Assembly: GCF_002835995.1 (NCBI RefSeq)
Contig: NZ_PJBZ01000058.1
Coordinates: 1 to 55,045 of the forward strand
Origin: Psychromonas sp. Urea-02u-13
GTDB lineage: Bacteria; Pseudomonadota; Gammaproteobacteria; Enterobacterales; Psychromonadaceae
Reading direction: 5' to 3'
Length of the DNA stretch: 55,045 bases
Part shown: one piece after another, positions 9,371-17,841 of the stretch
Layout: every line of letters starts with the position of its first letter
Numbering within the stretch: position 1 is the first letter of the stretch
Translations under genes and position numbers: made by a program
Notes under the pieces: generated by a model
Databases searched by the model: none
Told to the model about the DNA's origin: nothing
What the model saw: the letters and a program-made list of their open reading frames with translations, nothing else

Positions 9371-10075
9371 TTAACTACACAATTCAGCCCCATCAATATC
9401 GATAATAGTGCCACTTGCATAGTTATTTTGTAAAAGAAACACATACGCTTTAGCCACTTCGTTTTGCTCCCCTAAATGCTTTAGTGGTAAACGAGCCCCT
9501 AATTTTTTAACCGTTTCTAATCGCTGTTTATCATCACTAAAGCGCTCTATAAATCCCGGACAAACGGCATTAATACGAATTGGGGCAAGCTCAACAGATA
9601 ACGATTTAACCAAGGATTCAATCGCGCCATTCATAGCGGCAGTGGCTGAAAATCCTGGGTAACTACGACGGGAAGCAATGCCAGAGGTAAGGATAAAAGA
9701 GCCACCTTCATTGATGTTTTTTAACCCGTGTTGCACTAAGTTATGTTGTCCCCAGTATTTAGTATCAAAGGCGATTCTTAAATCTTTGCTACTGGTTGTT
9801 GCAAAATCACCGGTCACATGTGGGTGTTTAATGGTTGAAATAAGGTGATCAAAATGACCAATTTGTTCAAAAAAATGAATCACCTCGGTTTCGTTACTGG
9901 CATCAAGTTGATAGACAGACACATCACTGGTTAATTTCTTTTTTGCTTCGATAATTTTTTCTTGCGTGCGCCCTACAATAATCAAGGTTGCTCCAGCGCC
10001 AATCAACTGTTCTGCCACTCTTAAACCAATTCCGGCACTGCCTCCAACAATCACAATACGTTTACCTGTAAGCAT
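9371..10075 (-). CDS. SDR-family oxidoreductase with unusual active site
   Basis: A 234-residue short-chain dehydrogenase/reductase. The Rossmann signature IVGGSAGIGLRVAEQL (about residues 10-25) and the NADP-type VGRTQEKI after beta-2 indicate a cofactor-binding fold. The Ser region is FILTSGIASRRSYPGF. The canonical Tyr-x3-Lys is not evident: the aligned segment reads FSATAAMNGAIESL, so Phe and Ala replace Tyr and Lys, while INAVCPGFIE downstream is normal. This suggests altered chemistry or a non-catalytic role. ATG at 10075 has AAGGA upstream. A CTAA microsatellite lies 41-84 bases upstream of the start. Substrate unknown. Confidence 0.85.
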   Translation of the reverse strand: MLTGKRIVIVGGSAGIGLRVAEQLIGAGATLIIVGRTQEKIIEAKKKLTSDVSVYQLDASNETEVIHFFEQIGHFDHLISTIKHPHVTGDFATTSSKDLRIAFDTKYWGQHNLVQHGLKNINEGGSFILTSGIASRRSYPGFSATAAMNGAIESLVKSLSVELAPIRINAVCPGFIERFSDDKQRLETVKKLGARLPLKHLGEQNEVAKAYVFLLQNNYASGTIIDIDGAELCS

Positions 10076-10114
10076 TTTATTCCTTAAAATATTGAATGAA
10101 AAATAACAGAGCTG

Positions 10115-10159
<45 letters not shown>

Positions 10160-10253
10160 AAAGCAGTGTAAAGAAAGCGCCTCAGCAAAACATTTACCTA
10201 GCGCAATGATATGAGTGATTTTTAAGAAATAACACCGTATTCAATGATTTCAG

Positions 10254-10718
10254 TTACTCGATGATTTCAGTAACAATCTGTGTTTTAACCGAGTTGGCGA
10301 TAAAACATAATTCATGGGCTTGATGATGCATAATTTCAAGCTGCTGATAACTTGGAGGTGGCCCTGAAAAAATAATTTTTGGTCGTAAAAAAACCTGAGT
10401 CATCGACATTTTACCTTCGCTATCTTTTTCTAATATCCCGACAGCCGGATCGTTATAACTTTCTATGACCAATTTTGCTTTCGCTGCTATCGATAAAAAA
10501 AACAACATATGACAACTTGAAAGTGAAGCGACAAATGCTTCTTCAGGATCAACATTCTCGGCAACTGAAAGTGGTACTGGCAAAATAGAGGGTGATGATG
10601 AGGCAGGTACTTCAACACCGCCATCAAATACCCACAAATGGCCTCGGCTGTATTTATTATCAATAAAGGTTTCCTGTTGCTGACGTTGCCATTTTACCGT
10701 TGCACTGTATTCAGACAT
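10254..10718 (-). CDS. OsmC-family peroxiredoxin-like protein
   Basis: A 154-residue OsmC/Ohr-superfamily protein, which reduces organic or fatty-acid hydroperoxides with two redox cysteines. Both are in place: Cys69 in SLSSCHMLFFLSIAAK and Cys138 in HELCFIANSVKTQI. The N-terminal beta segment YSATVKWQRQQQETFIDNKY is typical of the YhfA/OsmC-like branch rather than Ohr. TATTTCCTTATATTG precedes the minus-strand gene; the start ATG at 10718 has AAGGAAATAA upstream. The SDR gene follows 178 bp downstream on the same strand after the CTAA repeat. The exact peroxide substrate cannot be read from sequence. Confidence 0.9.
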   Translation of the reverse strand: MSEYSATVKWQRQQQETFIDNKYSRGHLWVFDGGVEVPASSSPSILPVPLSVAENVDPEEAFVASLSSCHMLFFLSIAAKAKLVIESYNDPAVGILEKDSEGKMSMTQVFLRPKIIFSGPPPSYQQLEIMHHQAHELCFIANSVKTQIVTEIIE

Positions 10719-10949
10719 GTTTATTTCCTTATATTGCTCATTCGCTGAGAGTTAAAGAGGATCAAAATCAATTGGATGTTATCAATATTAAATCAATTAA
10801 TCAGTAAGTATTAGAAAACAAATGCGGAAGAGTAAAATCTGAAGGGCTTGCTGTTAATAATAAGGTAAATCAGTGTCTTATCTAAAGTGGTAATCGTAGT
10901 AATAGCAGTCATGGCGCAAACATCCCATGTGTTCACGCCATCAACAAAA

Positions 10950-11075
10950 CTAACCCTGTCGTGCTTTAAACCGCGGGTTGGTTTTACAAATAACAAATAA
11001 CTTGCCTTTACGCCTGACGATTTGGCAATCAGGGTGACGTTTTTTAGCACTTTTTAGCGAACTTAATACTTTCAT
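10950..11075 (-). CDS. rpmJ2: Zinc-independent ribosomal protein bL36 paralogue
   Basis: A 41-residue protein starting [19 protein letters not shown] and ending NPRFKARQG, a clear match to the type B bL36 (YkgO family) that lacks the CxxC...CxxxxH zinc ribbon; only Cys17 and Cys30 remain. It replaces zinc-binding L36 in ribosomes under zinc limitation. The start is ATG at 11075, nine bases after the rpmE2 stop codon, with GGGGAT upstream. It is too short for most gene finders, and a longer overlapping frame (10811-11050) competes with it. It forms a two-gene operon with rpmE2 under the Zur-like boxes at 11375-11407. Confidence 0.93.
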   Translation of the reverse strand: MKVLSSLKSAKKRHPDCQIVRRKGKLFVICKTNPRFKARQG

Positions 11076-11084
11076 AATGATCCC

Positions 11085-11333
11085 CTAAGCCTTTAATTTA
11101 CCAAAACGATTATTAAATTTAGCGACACGACCATCCTGTGTTGCCACGCTTTGTTTACCGGTATAAAAAGGATGCGAGGCACTGGAAATATCAATCGGAA
11201 AATAGGGATAGGTCTTACCCTCTAACTCCACGGTTTTATCCGTTTGCAGCGAAGAACCAACAATAATGTAGTGATCGGCCGCGGTATCGTGAAAAGCAAC
11301 GTCTTGATATTTAGGGTGAATATTCTCTTTCAT
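11085..11333 (-). CDS. rpmE2: Zinc-independent ribosomal protein bL31 paralogue
   Basis: An 82-residue type B bL31 (YkgM family). Recognisable segments are [40 protein letters not shown] and [10 protein letters not shown]. The cysteines of the zinc-binding form are absent. Such paralogues displace zinc-bound L31 and free zinc during starvation. ATG at 11333 is chosen because homologues begin MKxxIHPxY; the frame stays open 19 codons further upstream but that extension runs toward the operator. rpmJ2 follows directly. Two palindromes matching the Zur core lie 42-74 bases upstream. Confidence 0.95.
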   Translation of the reverse strand: MKENIHPKYQDVAFHDTAADHYIIVGSSLQTDKTVELEGKTYPYFPIDISSASHPFYTGKQSVATQDGRVAKFNNRFGKLKA

Positions 11334-11374
11334 AAATAACCTTAATAAATAACTGAATTGAATAACACCTAAAG

Positions 11375-11407
11375 TGTTATATAGTAACAAAACGTTATAT
11401 TATAACA
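11375..11407 (-). promoter_or_regulatory. Two tandem Zur-like operators
   Basis: GTTATATTATAAC (11394-11406) is a perfect 6-1-6 palindrome matching the core of the proteobacterial Zur box (GTTATAnTATAAC). GTTATATAGTAAC (11376-11388) is a near copy 18 bases away. Both lie just upstream of rpmE2-rpmJ2, whose repression by zinc-bound Zur is established in other bacteria. Confidence 0.8.
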
Positions 11408-11586
11408 AAACGTTAAATGATAATAGTTATTAATAAGCTTTATTGTTAAAGGAATACATAAAAGAGAGAAAGATCCCCCTCTCAACAGTTAAATAACCAC
11501 CGCGCTTAAATTATCTATAAAATGAAACCTTCCTATTAATCGGCCTATGGCTCATGCATAAAAATTATATTAAGGCGTAATAGACA

Positions 11587-12726
11587 GTGACATTCAGCAA
11601 AAAACGGTCAGTCGGTTATTCTTTTTTATTCATGTTATTTATCTCGCCGTTATATTTAAGCGCCGATGAAATCCACCTTTCTCAATACCAAGAAGATGTG
11701 CAAAAAGTATTACTGGATATGGCAGGCGATAATAGTGATGCATTTAGCACAGTGAATGAAGTCGAGATTGAACCCTTAGCATTTGAAGATTACAGCACCG
11801 ATGTGCAGGCAGTATTACTCGATATGGCGGGTAAAGATCCTACTATTTTATCTCTGAGCCAAGATGAAAATAGCAGTGTCACCGTGGATTTTAGACGCGG
11901 TATTATTGAAGTGATTGCCAACAGCGAACAGACCTTAAAAAAGGCTATTGTCAAAACCCTGTTAACGCAAGTTGACCCAAACGATATCGACCCGAACACC
12001 GCCCATGACTTTGGTTTGCAATCTAAATCAGGCAAACCTTTTTTCTATGAACAGATATTAGATCAAGATAAACAAGCGATTAATAGCAATTGGCGAGCAT
12101 TACGTTTTGCCGATTATTTAATTAAAAATAATGCCAATAACCGCCCCGATAATTATAAAACACGCATCTATTTAAGCCGTGACCATACAAAAATATCCAG
12201 TATCAAATATTATGATTTGGTGGCCTCTGCAAGTCGCCGTCATCAAATTCCTATCTCCCTTATTTATGGTGTCATTGAAACTGAATCTGCGTTTAACCCT
12301 AAAGCACGTTCGAGCTCTAATGCCATCGGGTTAATGCAAATTTTGCAGCGCCAAGCCGGCAGGGAATATTTTCAGCGTATTGAAGGTTATGATCATGTAC
12401 CAACAGAATCCTATCTGTTTAATACCGCCAATAATGTTGAAGTGGGTAGTGCCTATTTAGCGATTTTAGGTAATCGTTATTTACATAAAATAAAAAATGC
12501 AACAACACGCCAATATGCAGTCATTGCCAGTTATAACGGGGGAGCGGGTAATTTATTTAAAAGCTTAAGCCCCAAAGGCAGTCGCACAGAGGCGATTAAT
12601 CGTTTGAACAATATGACCCCTGCTGAGGCTTATTGGTTTATCACGCAACGCCATCATCGCGTTGAAACTCAAAATTATTTAAAACGTGTTTCAAGCTATC
12701 AAAAAAAATACACACATTTAGATTAA
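11587..12726 (+). CDS. mltC: MltC-like lytic transglycosylase
   Basis: A 379-residue murein lytic transglycosylase. It cleaves MurNAc-GlcNAc bonds with formation of 1,6-anhydroMurNAc. The C-terminal half is a Slt/GEWL domain with catalytic Glu233 in IYGVIETESAFNPKARS, then AIGLMQILQ, YLFNTANNVEVGSAYLA and ASYNGGAGNL, all MltC-like. The N-terminal part matches the MltC-specific domain (VTVDFRRGIIEV). Unlike E. coli MltC there is no lipobox; residues 8-26 look like an ordinary signal peptide. Residues 34-50 and 69-85 are near-duplicates (YQEDVQKVLLDMAG / YSTDVQAVLLDMAG). The start is GTG at 11587, since no ATG fits before the signal peptide. It is convergent with the LysR gene, five bases apart. 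Confidence 0.88.
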   Translation: MTFSKKRSVGYSFLFMLFISPLYLSADEIHLSQYQEDVQKVLLDMAGDNSDAFSTVNEVEIEPLAFEDYSTDVQAVLLDMAGKDPTILSLSQDENSSVTVDFRRGIIEVIANSEQTLKKAIVKTLLTQVDPNDIDPNTAHDFGLQSKSGKPFFYEQILDQDKQAINSNWRALRFADYLIKNNANNRPDNYKTRIYLSRDHTKISSIKYYDLVASASRRHQIPISLIYGVIETESAFNPKARSSSNAIGLMQILQRQAGREYFQRIEGYDHVPTESYLFNTANNVEVGSAYLAILGNRYLHKIKNATTRQYAVIASYNGGAGNLFKSLSPKGSRTEAINRLNNMTPAEAYWFITQRHHRVETQNYLKRVSSYQKKYTHLD

Positions 12727-12731
12727 CTGCT

Positions 12732-13655
12732 TTAGTTCTCTGTAATAATCAGTAATTTTTCCTTCATGAAATCAATAAACACACGGTTTTTATTAGGCAT
12801 ATATTTACTCTGCACATACTGCAAACACATATCGCCGTGGTAGTTACCTTGTAGTTGCCAATCTTCTAATATTGGAATTAATGTGCCTGCTTGTATGCCC
12901 TGCAACGCGGTGTAATCTGGCAATGATCCAATGCCAAAGCCCTGCTCAATTGCATCACGACGCATTTCACTGTGATTCAATAAATAAGAGCCACTCACCT
13001 GCACAGTGGCTTGCTGGTTTTCTTTCTTAAAGCGCCAACGATTATCCGTTGAGTTTTCTCCTAACGAGATACAGGGTAAATGTTTTAAATCATCGGGGTG
13101 TGTTGGGGCTTTATGCGTTTTTAAAAAATCAGGACTGGCGCATATCACCTGCTCAACACGACCAATTTTAACGTTAACCAGGGCTTCAATCGGGCTGTCA
13201 TTAATATGAATTAAAAAATCCACGCCATCATGAATAGGATCTAACACCCTATCGGTGACTTTTAAATGCAGTTGAATATCGGGATAACATTTTAAAAATT
13301 CAGTAAAAATAGGCCGTAATACACGACTGGCCAAGGACTTAGGTGCCGCCACTCTTAATAACCCAGTCACAGTCGAGGTTGCAGAACCACTGGCATTCAC
13401 CGCTTGTTCTGCTGATTCCACCATCTGCTTACAATAATCAAAGGTGATTTGTCCCGACTCAGTCAACGCTAACTGTCGTGTTGTACGCTGTAATAGTTTG
13501 ATGCCTAATGCATCCTCTAAACGGCTTATTTGACGGCTCACCGCAGAAGGCGTTACGCCGATTTTTCTAGCTGCTTTACTGAAGTTTCCCTGCTCAACCA
13601 CAGTGACAAAAATCGCCATATCAGGTAACAAAGGGATAAGTTTATTTGTGTCCAC
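12732..13655 (-). CDS. LysR-family transcriptional regulator
   Basis: A 307-residue LysR regulator. The HTH is seen in FVTVVEQGNFSKAARKIG and TPSAVSRQISRLEDALG, followed by LQRTTRQLALTESG typical of the CrgA-like branch; the C-terminal effector domain is intact. No ATG exists near the N-terminus. GTG at 13655 is preferred because AAGGA lies about ten bases upstream; TTG at 13664 would sit almost on that site. It is divergent from the LysE-family exporter gene (gap 132 bp), a common regulator-exporter arrangement. Confidence 0.85.
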   Translation of the reverse strand: MDTNKLIPLLPDMAIFVTVVEQGNFSKAARKIGVTPSAVSRQISRLEDALGIKLLQRTTRQLALTESGQITFDYCKQMVESAEQAVNASGSATSTVTGLLRVAAPKSLASRVLRPIFTEFLKCYPDIQLHLKVTDRVLDPIHDGVDFLIHINDSPIEALVNVKIGRVEQVICASPDFLKTHKAPTHPDDLKHLPCISLGENSTDNRWRFKKENQQATVQVSGSYLLNHSEMRRDAIEQGFGIGSLPDYTALQGIQAGTLIPILEDWQLQGNYHGDMCLQYVQSKYMPNKNRVFIDFMKEKLLIITEN

Positions 13656-13787
13656 TGCGCACAAGTCCTTTTACAAATAGATGTATTGCTTTAAATTCCT
13701 CATAAATTAACATAGTTACACAATAAAAAATGTGTGGCGCAGGCATGTTTTCTTAGATTCATCGACTAAATAGCCAATGAGGTAAAT

Positions 13788-14429
13788 ATGGAATTGTTAA
13801 TAAGTAGTTATATGACAGAAATAATCGCGGTGAGCAGTTTTGCACTTTTTATGGCGGTTTTGCCTGGTGCTGATTTTGTGATGGTGACTCGCACGAGTAT
13901 TCGTAATGGCCGTTTAGCCGGTTTATACACCACCCTTGGCGTCTGTTTATCTATTTGTATTCATGCCAGTTATTCGATTGCAGGATTAGCGGTCATCATT
14001 GCAAATTCAGCGTGGTTATTCACGGCGATAAAATATTGTGGCGCGGCTTACCTTATTTATATTAGCTGGCAGTTATTAACAACTCGTGAATTATTAACCG
14101 ATGATCAAGACAATAAAACAGCCAATATGTCACCGTTAGCAGCCTTACGTTTAGGGCTAACATGTAATCTGCTCAACCCTAAAGCACCTATCTTTTTCTT
14201 AAGTATTTTCACGCAAGTGGTCTCTCTTGAAACGCCTTTAGTGATGCAGATAAGTTATGGGTTGATCATTATGCTGACACATTTGATCTGGTTTAGCAGC
14301 GTTGCAGTGCTGTTATCACATCCCACCTTATTACCTTTTTTTAATCGTCATAAACAAAAGATTGATAAAGTAGCAGGATTAGCCTTGATGCTTATTGCTA
14401 TCAAATTAACCTTGATGAATGCTGCTTAA
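13788..14429 (+). CDS. LysE/RhtB-family amino acid exporter
   Basis: A 213-residue inner-membrane exporter with about six membrane spans. Family marks include FMAVLPGADFVMVTRTSIRNGR at residues 22-43 (PGxDxxxV and the basic RNGR turn) and LTCNLLNPKAPIFFLSIFTQ. LysE/RhtB proteins export amino acids or related metabolites. The substrate cannot be told. RBS GAGGTAAAT precedes the ATG. It is transcribed away from the LysR gene at 12732-13655, its likely regulator. Confidence 0.88.
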   Translation: MELLISSYMTEIIAVSSFALFMAVLPGADFVMVTRTSIRNGRLAGLYTTLGVCLSICIHASYSIAGLAVIIANSAWLFTAIKYCGAAYLIYISWQLLTTRELLTDDQDNKTANMSPLAALRLGLTCNLLNPKAPIFFLSIFTQVVSLETPLVMQISYGLIIMLTHLIWFSSVAVLLSHPTLLPFFNRHKQKIDKVAGLALMLIAIKLTLMNAA

Positions 14430-14477
14430 CTTGATGAATGTGCTTTAACTTGGATGAAGGTAATCAATAAGATAGAC

Positions 14478-14503
14478 GGTAACTATTCGACTGAATAGTT
14501 ACC
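14478..14503 (+). terminator. Hairpin after the LysE-family gene
   Basis: An 11-bp perfect stem (arm GGTAACTATTC, loop GACT) lies 49 bases past the LysE-family stop. It lacks a clear T-tract, so it is a weak or factor-dependent terminator at best. Confidence 0.45.
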
Positions 14504-14609
14504 GGTAAGGCGTTTACAACAGATACCAATAACCTTTATAGAAAGATTAAACCAGCACTTGAACAGGCAAGCGCAACCACTGCGAAGAAACTTACGATGC
14601 AGTAAGGCA

Positions 14610-14909
14610 TTAACATTTACTTTGAACGCGATTAGCTTTCACCAAGTCGTTATAACTGCCAAGTTGTTCTTTTTCTGGTGCCGTATTTTCTGCAATAGCA
14701 ATCACAGAGTAAGATAAACCAAAAAGTAAAACCTTAGCCATCCAGGCCACTAAACCTCCAATTAATGATAAACCAATAATCACAAATCCTGCTTGCTGCG
14801 TGGCATTAATACCGGTGAATATGAACCATGCCATCACACCTACAATCAGTAATGTCATTAGGAAATCAAACACTGACAACATCGCTTTAAAACTTTTTAC
14901 TTTTTCCAT
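14610..14909 (-). CDS. Small inner-membrane protein, function unknown
   Basis: A 99-residue protein with two predicted membrane segments (about residues 12-35, FLMTLLIVGVMAWFIFTG, and 40-65, AGFVIIGLSLIGGLVAW), joined by a short polar turn, with a hydrophilic C-terminal tail ending KANRVQSKC. ATG at 14909 is chosen over a GTG four codons upstream (14921). It stands alone between convergent and divergent genes, and I do not recognise the family. Confidence 0.6.
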   Translation of the reverse strand: MEKVKSFKAMLSVFDFLMTLLIVGVMAWFIFTGINATQQAGFVIIGLSLIGGLVAWMAKVLLFGLSYSVIAIAENTAPEKEQLGSYNDLVKANRVQSKC

Positions 14910-14921
14910 CAAACAGCCCAC

Positions 14922-15351
14922 TTGAAATACATCGTAATCACAAAGTGTGAACTATAACACGCTATTAGATTTTTACAGGGGGTAATGCAGTGATAATTTT
15001 TTTTGGGGGGGATGCTTTAAGGCGACAAAAAAACTTAATTGTTCTAATAATGAAAATGAGTACGAACAGCAACTGAACTTAAAAAAATGAGCTTATTTAC
15101 TGCTATCAGATACGCATTTATTATATAAAAAACATATCAACAAGCACTTTCCAAAAAAAACGATTAATCATGTGACTTTTGCGTGACAAAACAACAGATA
15201 ATCAGCTTTAGATGATATTGTTGCAGATATTATAATTGAAGGTTATTTTTAAAAATTATTGAATGTAATACTTCATAAAATATCCTCTCCTTCACCATTG
15301 ATTAATCACGTTTATTTAATGAATAACTAAACGCAAAGATGAGATTTTAGT
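14922..15351. other. 430-bp non-coding region upstream of the lipid operon
   Basis: No gene seen. It must hold the promoter of the ynbA-type operon. A T8-G7 homopolymer pair lies at 14997-15011. The sequence from 15180 to 15350 is very AT-rich; no operator could be named. Confidence 0.5.
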
Positions 15352-15948
15352 ATGTTAACCATTTATGACCTAAAACCTAAGTTTCAAAATTTACTTAGGC
15401 CAATCGTCGCGAAACTTGCCCGCGCGAATATAACGCCTAATCAAGTCACCCTATCTGCAATGATTTTATCATTATGCTGTGGTGTGTTTATCTACTTTAG
15501 TCACTCCCTTACTTGGACATTATTAGTACTGCCAATTATTTTATTATTGCGCATGGCGCTTAATGCCATCGATGGCATGCTCGCACGTGAATATAATCAG
15601 CAGACCAAAAAAGGCGCAATGCTCAATGAAATGACAGATGTAATGGCCGATGTCGTGATGTACCTTCCGCTCGCTTATGTTGCAGGTGTTTCTGCTAGTT
15701 TTTTAGTGGCATTTGTCATTATTGGTGTTTTTACAGAAATGGCCGGAGTGGTCGCACAAACCTTAACAAAAACACGTCGCTATGATGGTCCTATGGGTAA
15801 AAGTGATCGTGCATTTGTGATCAGTTTCTTAGCCATATTATTAAGTTTTAATCTCATTAATACACTGTGGATTTCCATCTATTTAGGCATCGTTAGTCTG
15901 CTTGGTTTATTCACCCTATTTCGTCGCATGGACAGAGGTTGCCAATAA
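15352..15948 (+). CDS. ynbA: CDP-alcohol phosphatidyltransferase-family protein, YnbA-like
   Basis: A 198-residue inner-membrane enzyme with about six spans. It carries the CDP-alcohol phosphotransferase motif as DGMLAREYNQQTKKGAMLN followed by EMTD, so the usual DG-x2-AR-x8-G-x3-D-x3-D has Asn in place of the third Asp. E. coli YnbA has the same Asn, and the N-terminus (LKPKFQNLLRP) and GPMGKSDRA segment also match it. The family swaps CMP on a CDP-lipid for an alcohol, but the YnbA substrate is unknown. It is the first gene of a tight operon continuing with ynbC, ynbD, ynbB and an acyltransferase, the same enzyme set as E. coli ynbABCD in another order. Confidence 0.9.
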   Translation: MLTIYDLKPKFQNLLRPIVAKLARANITPNQVTLSAMILSLCCGVFIYFSHSLTWTLLVLPIILLLRMALNAIDGMLAREYNQQTKKGAMLNEMTDVMADVVMYLPLAYVAGVSASFLVAFVIIGVFTEMAGVVAQTLTKTRRYDGPMGKSDRAFVISFLAILLSFNLINTLWISIYLGIVSLLGLFTLFRRMDRGCQ

Positions 15949-16011
15949 CCATTTAGCAGCTTAAAAATTGAAATATCGCGTTTTATCATAAAATTAAAGG
16001 ATACTAAGCAG

Positions 16012-17841
16012 ATGAGTGTAAACGATATGGATTCAGGGCAACAAGACACAATAAAATCAAATACGATGGAAATGCAAACAGGTACGTTTGTAAGCTTTGA
16101 TAAAAAGCCACTCTTTTACCGTCGTTGGCACAATGAAGAAACCAATAATGGTAAGATTTTATTACTATTACATAGAGGGCATGAGCACTCTTTGCGTCTG
16201 CAGAGTATTGCTAACAATAAAGCCTTTCATGGTTACACGATTTATTCATTTGATAACCGTGGCCATGGCATGACCGATTTACCCGCCACGTTTGAATTTA
16301 TGGATTTAGTGCGTGATTTAGATGCCTTTGCACATTTTGTTTGCATACAGGAAAACAAACAACAGAAAGATATTTTTGTAGTGGCTAACTCAGTGGCCGG
16401 TGTTGTTGCATCGACTTGGGTACATGATTATGCGCCCAGCATTAATGGAATGGCATTAGTCGCACCAGCGTTTAAAATTAAACTCTATATCCCCTTTGCA
16501 AAACCCGCTTTAACACAGGCAGTAAAACTATTGCCAAGACTCAACATTACTTCCTATGTAAAATCAAAATACTTAACCCACGATAAAAGTGAACAGCAGA
16601 AATACGATAGCGATGATCTTATTACGCCCCATATTCCAGCAAGACAACTGACCACATTATTAGAGACTGGTGAGCGTATTGTTAATGATGCAGCCATGAT
16701 CACGGTGCCAACATTAGTCCTTTCAGCAGGTAAAGATTATGTTGTTGATTCTAAAGTACAGGGTGATTTTTATGCGCGATTATCCTCTGAGAATAAACGT
16801 TTTGTATTGCTAGAACACTTTTTCCATGGGGTTTTATACGAAGAAAATGCACAAACAGCGATTGATGAAATAGCGCAGTTTGCAGAGCAATCTTTTACAT
16901 TAAGCCAACCTTGCCAACGTCAACAGTTAATTAAAATTGCCCAACAAGAGTGTGATCAAATTAGCTATGGCACATTACCGTTACTTTCTAATGCAAACTT
17001 CCTGCTTCAGCGTACCTCAATGAAATACTTAGGTTTTTTAAGTAAAGGTATGAAAATTGGTTTGCAATACGGCTTTGATTCAGGGGTCACTTTAGATCAT
17101 GTCTATAAAAATGAACCACAGGGTGCAGGTGCAATCGGTCGTTTCATCGATAAAGGTTACCTGAATAGCATCGGTTGGAAAGGCATACGCCAGCGCAAAA
17201 AACATACAATAAAATTATTAGAAGAAAAGATACAAGCCTTACAAGCAGAGGGACAAAAGGTTAATATTCTTGATATTGCAGGCGGTCCTGCACGTTATTT
17301 AATTGAAATTGCGAATCAATATCGTGATGTGAATATTCAAGTACGCGATTACCAAATACAAAATGTAGAACAAGGTCGTGCACTTGCAAAAGAGCGTGGA
17401 TTAGAAAATATCAGTTACAGCCAGTGTGATGCTTTTGACCTTGATAATTATGAACGGGATGAGTTTAGTCCTAATATTGTGGTGATTTCTGGTGTATTTG
17501 AACTGTTCCCAGACAACGAACTCATTAGCAAAGCGATTAAAGGGCTTTGCTCAATTATTAATGCTAATACACAGCTTATTTATACAGGGCAACCTTGGCA
17601 CCCACAATTACATCAAATAGCTAACGTATTAGGCAACCACCAGCAAAGTAAATGGATAATGCGCCGTCGTAGCCAATATGAATTAGATAATATTTTTGCT
17701 CACTTTGGCTTTAAAAAAGACAATATGCTGATAGATGACTGGGGAATTTTTACCGTTTCGGCGGCCACTTTTACACCTAAAAGTGCTGAACCATTAAATG
17801 TTGATATAACGGCGATTAATAAAAATGAGTCCGTTGCATAA
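16012..17841 (+). CDS. ynbC: Alpha/beta-hydrolase-methyltransferase fusion, YnbC-like
   Basis: A 609-residue two-domain cytoplasmic protein. Residues about 20-290 are an alpha/beta hydrolase of the monoacylglycerol-lipase/lysophospholipase kind: LLLHRGHEHS oxyanion loop, NRGHGMTD, nucleophile Ser127 in VANSVAGVV, and a late His in LEHFFHGVLYEE. Residues about 380-590 are a class I SAM-dependent methyltransferase with ILDIAGGPARYLIEIA at about 418. E. coli YnbC has the same fusion. Together they suggest acyl removal and methylation of a lipid intermediate, but the reaction is unproven. Its TAA overlaps the next ATG by one base (TAATG), indicating translational coupling. Confidence 0.88.
   Translation: MSVNDMDSGQQDTIKSNTMEMQTGTFVSFDKKPLFYRRWHNEETNNGKILLLLHRGHEHSLRLQSIANNKAFHGYTIYSFDNRGHGMTDLPATFEFMDLVRDLDAFAHFVCIQENKQQKDIFVVANSVAGVVASTWVHDYAPSINGMALVAPAFKIKLYIPFAKPALTQAVKLLPRLNITSYVKSKYLTHDKSEQQKYDSDDLITPHIPARQLTTLLETGERIVNDAAMITVPTLVLSAGKDYVVDSKVQGDFYARLSSENKRFVLLEHFFHGVLYEENAQTAIDEIAQFAEQSFTLSQPCQRQQLIKIAQQECDQISYGTLPLLSNANFLLQRTSMKYLGFLSKGMKIGLQYGFDSGVTLDHVYKNEPQGAGAIGRFIDKGYLNSIGWKGIRQRKKHTIKLLEEKIQALQAEGQKVNILDIAGGPARYLIEIANQYRDVNIQVRDYQIQNVEQGRALAKERGLENISYSQCDAFDLDNYERDEFSPNIVVISGVFELFPDNELISKAIKGLCSIINANTQLIYTGQPWHPQLHQIANVLGNHQQSKWIMRRRSQYELDNIFAHFGFKKDNMLIDDWGIFTVSAATFTPKSAEPLNVDITAINKNESVA

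Noticed and set aside
10811-11050. 79-codon open frame on the minus strand
   Set aside because: It overlaps rpmJ2 in another frame. The rpmJ2 frame matches a known ribosomal protein; this one matches nothing.
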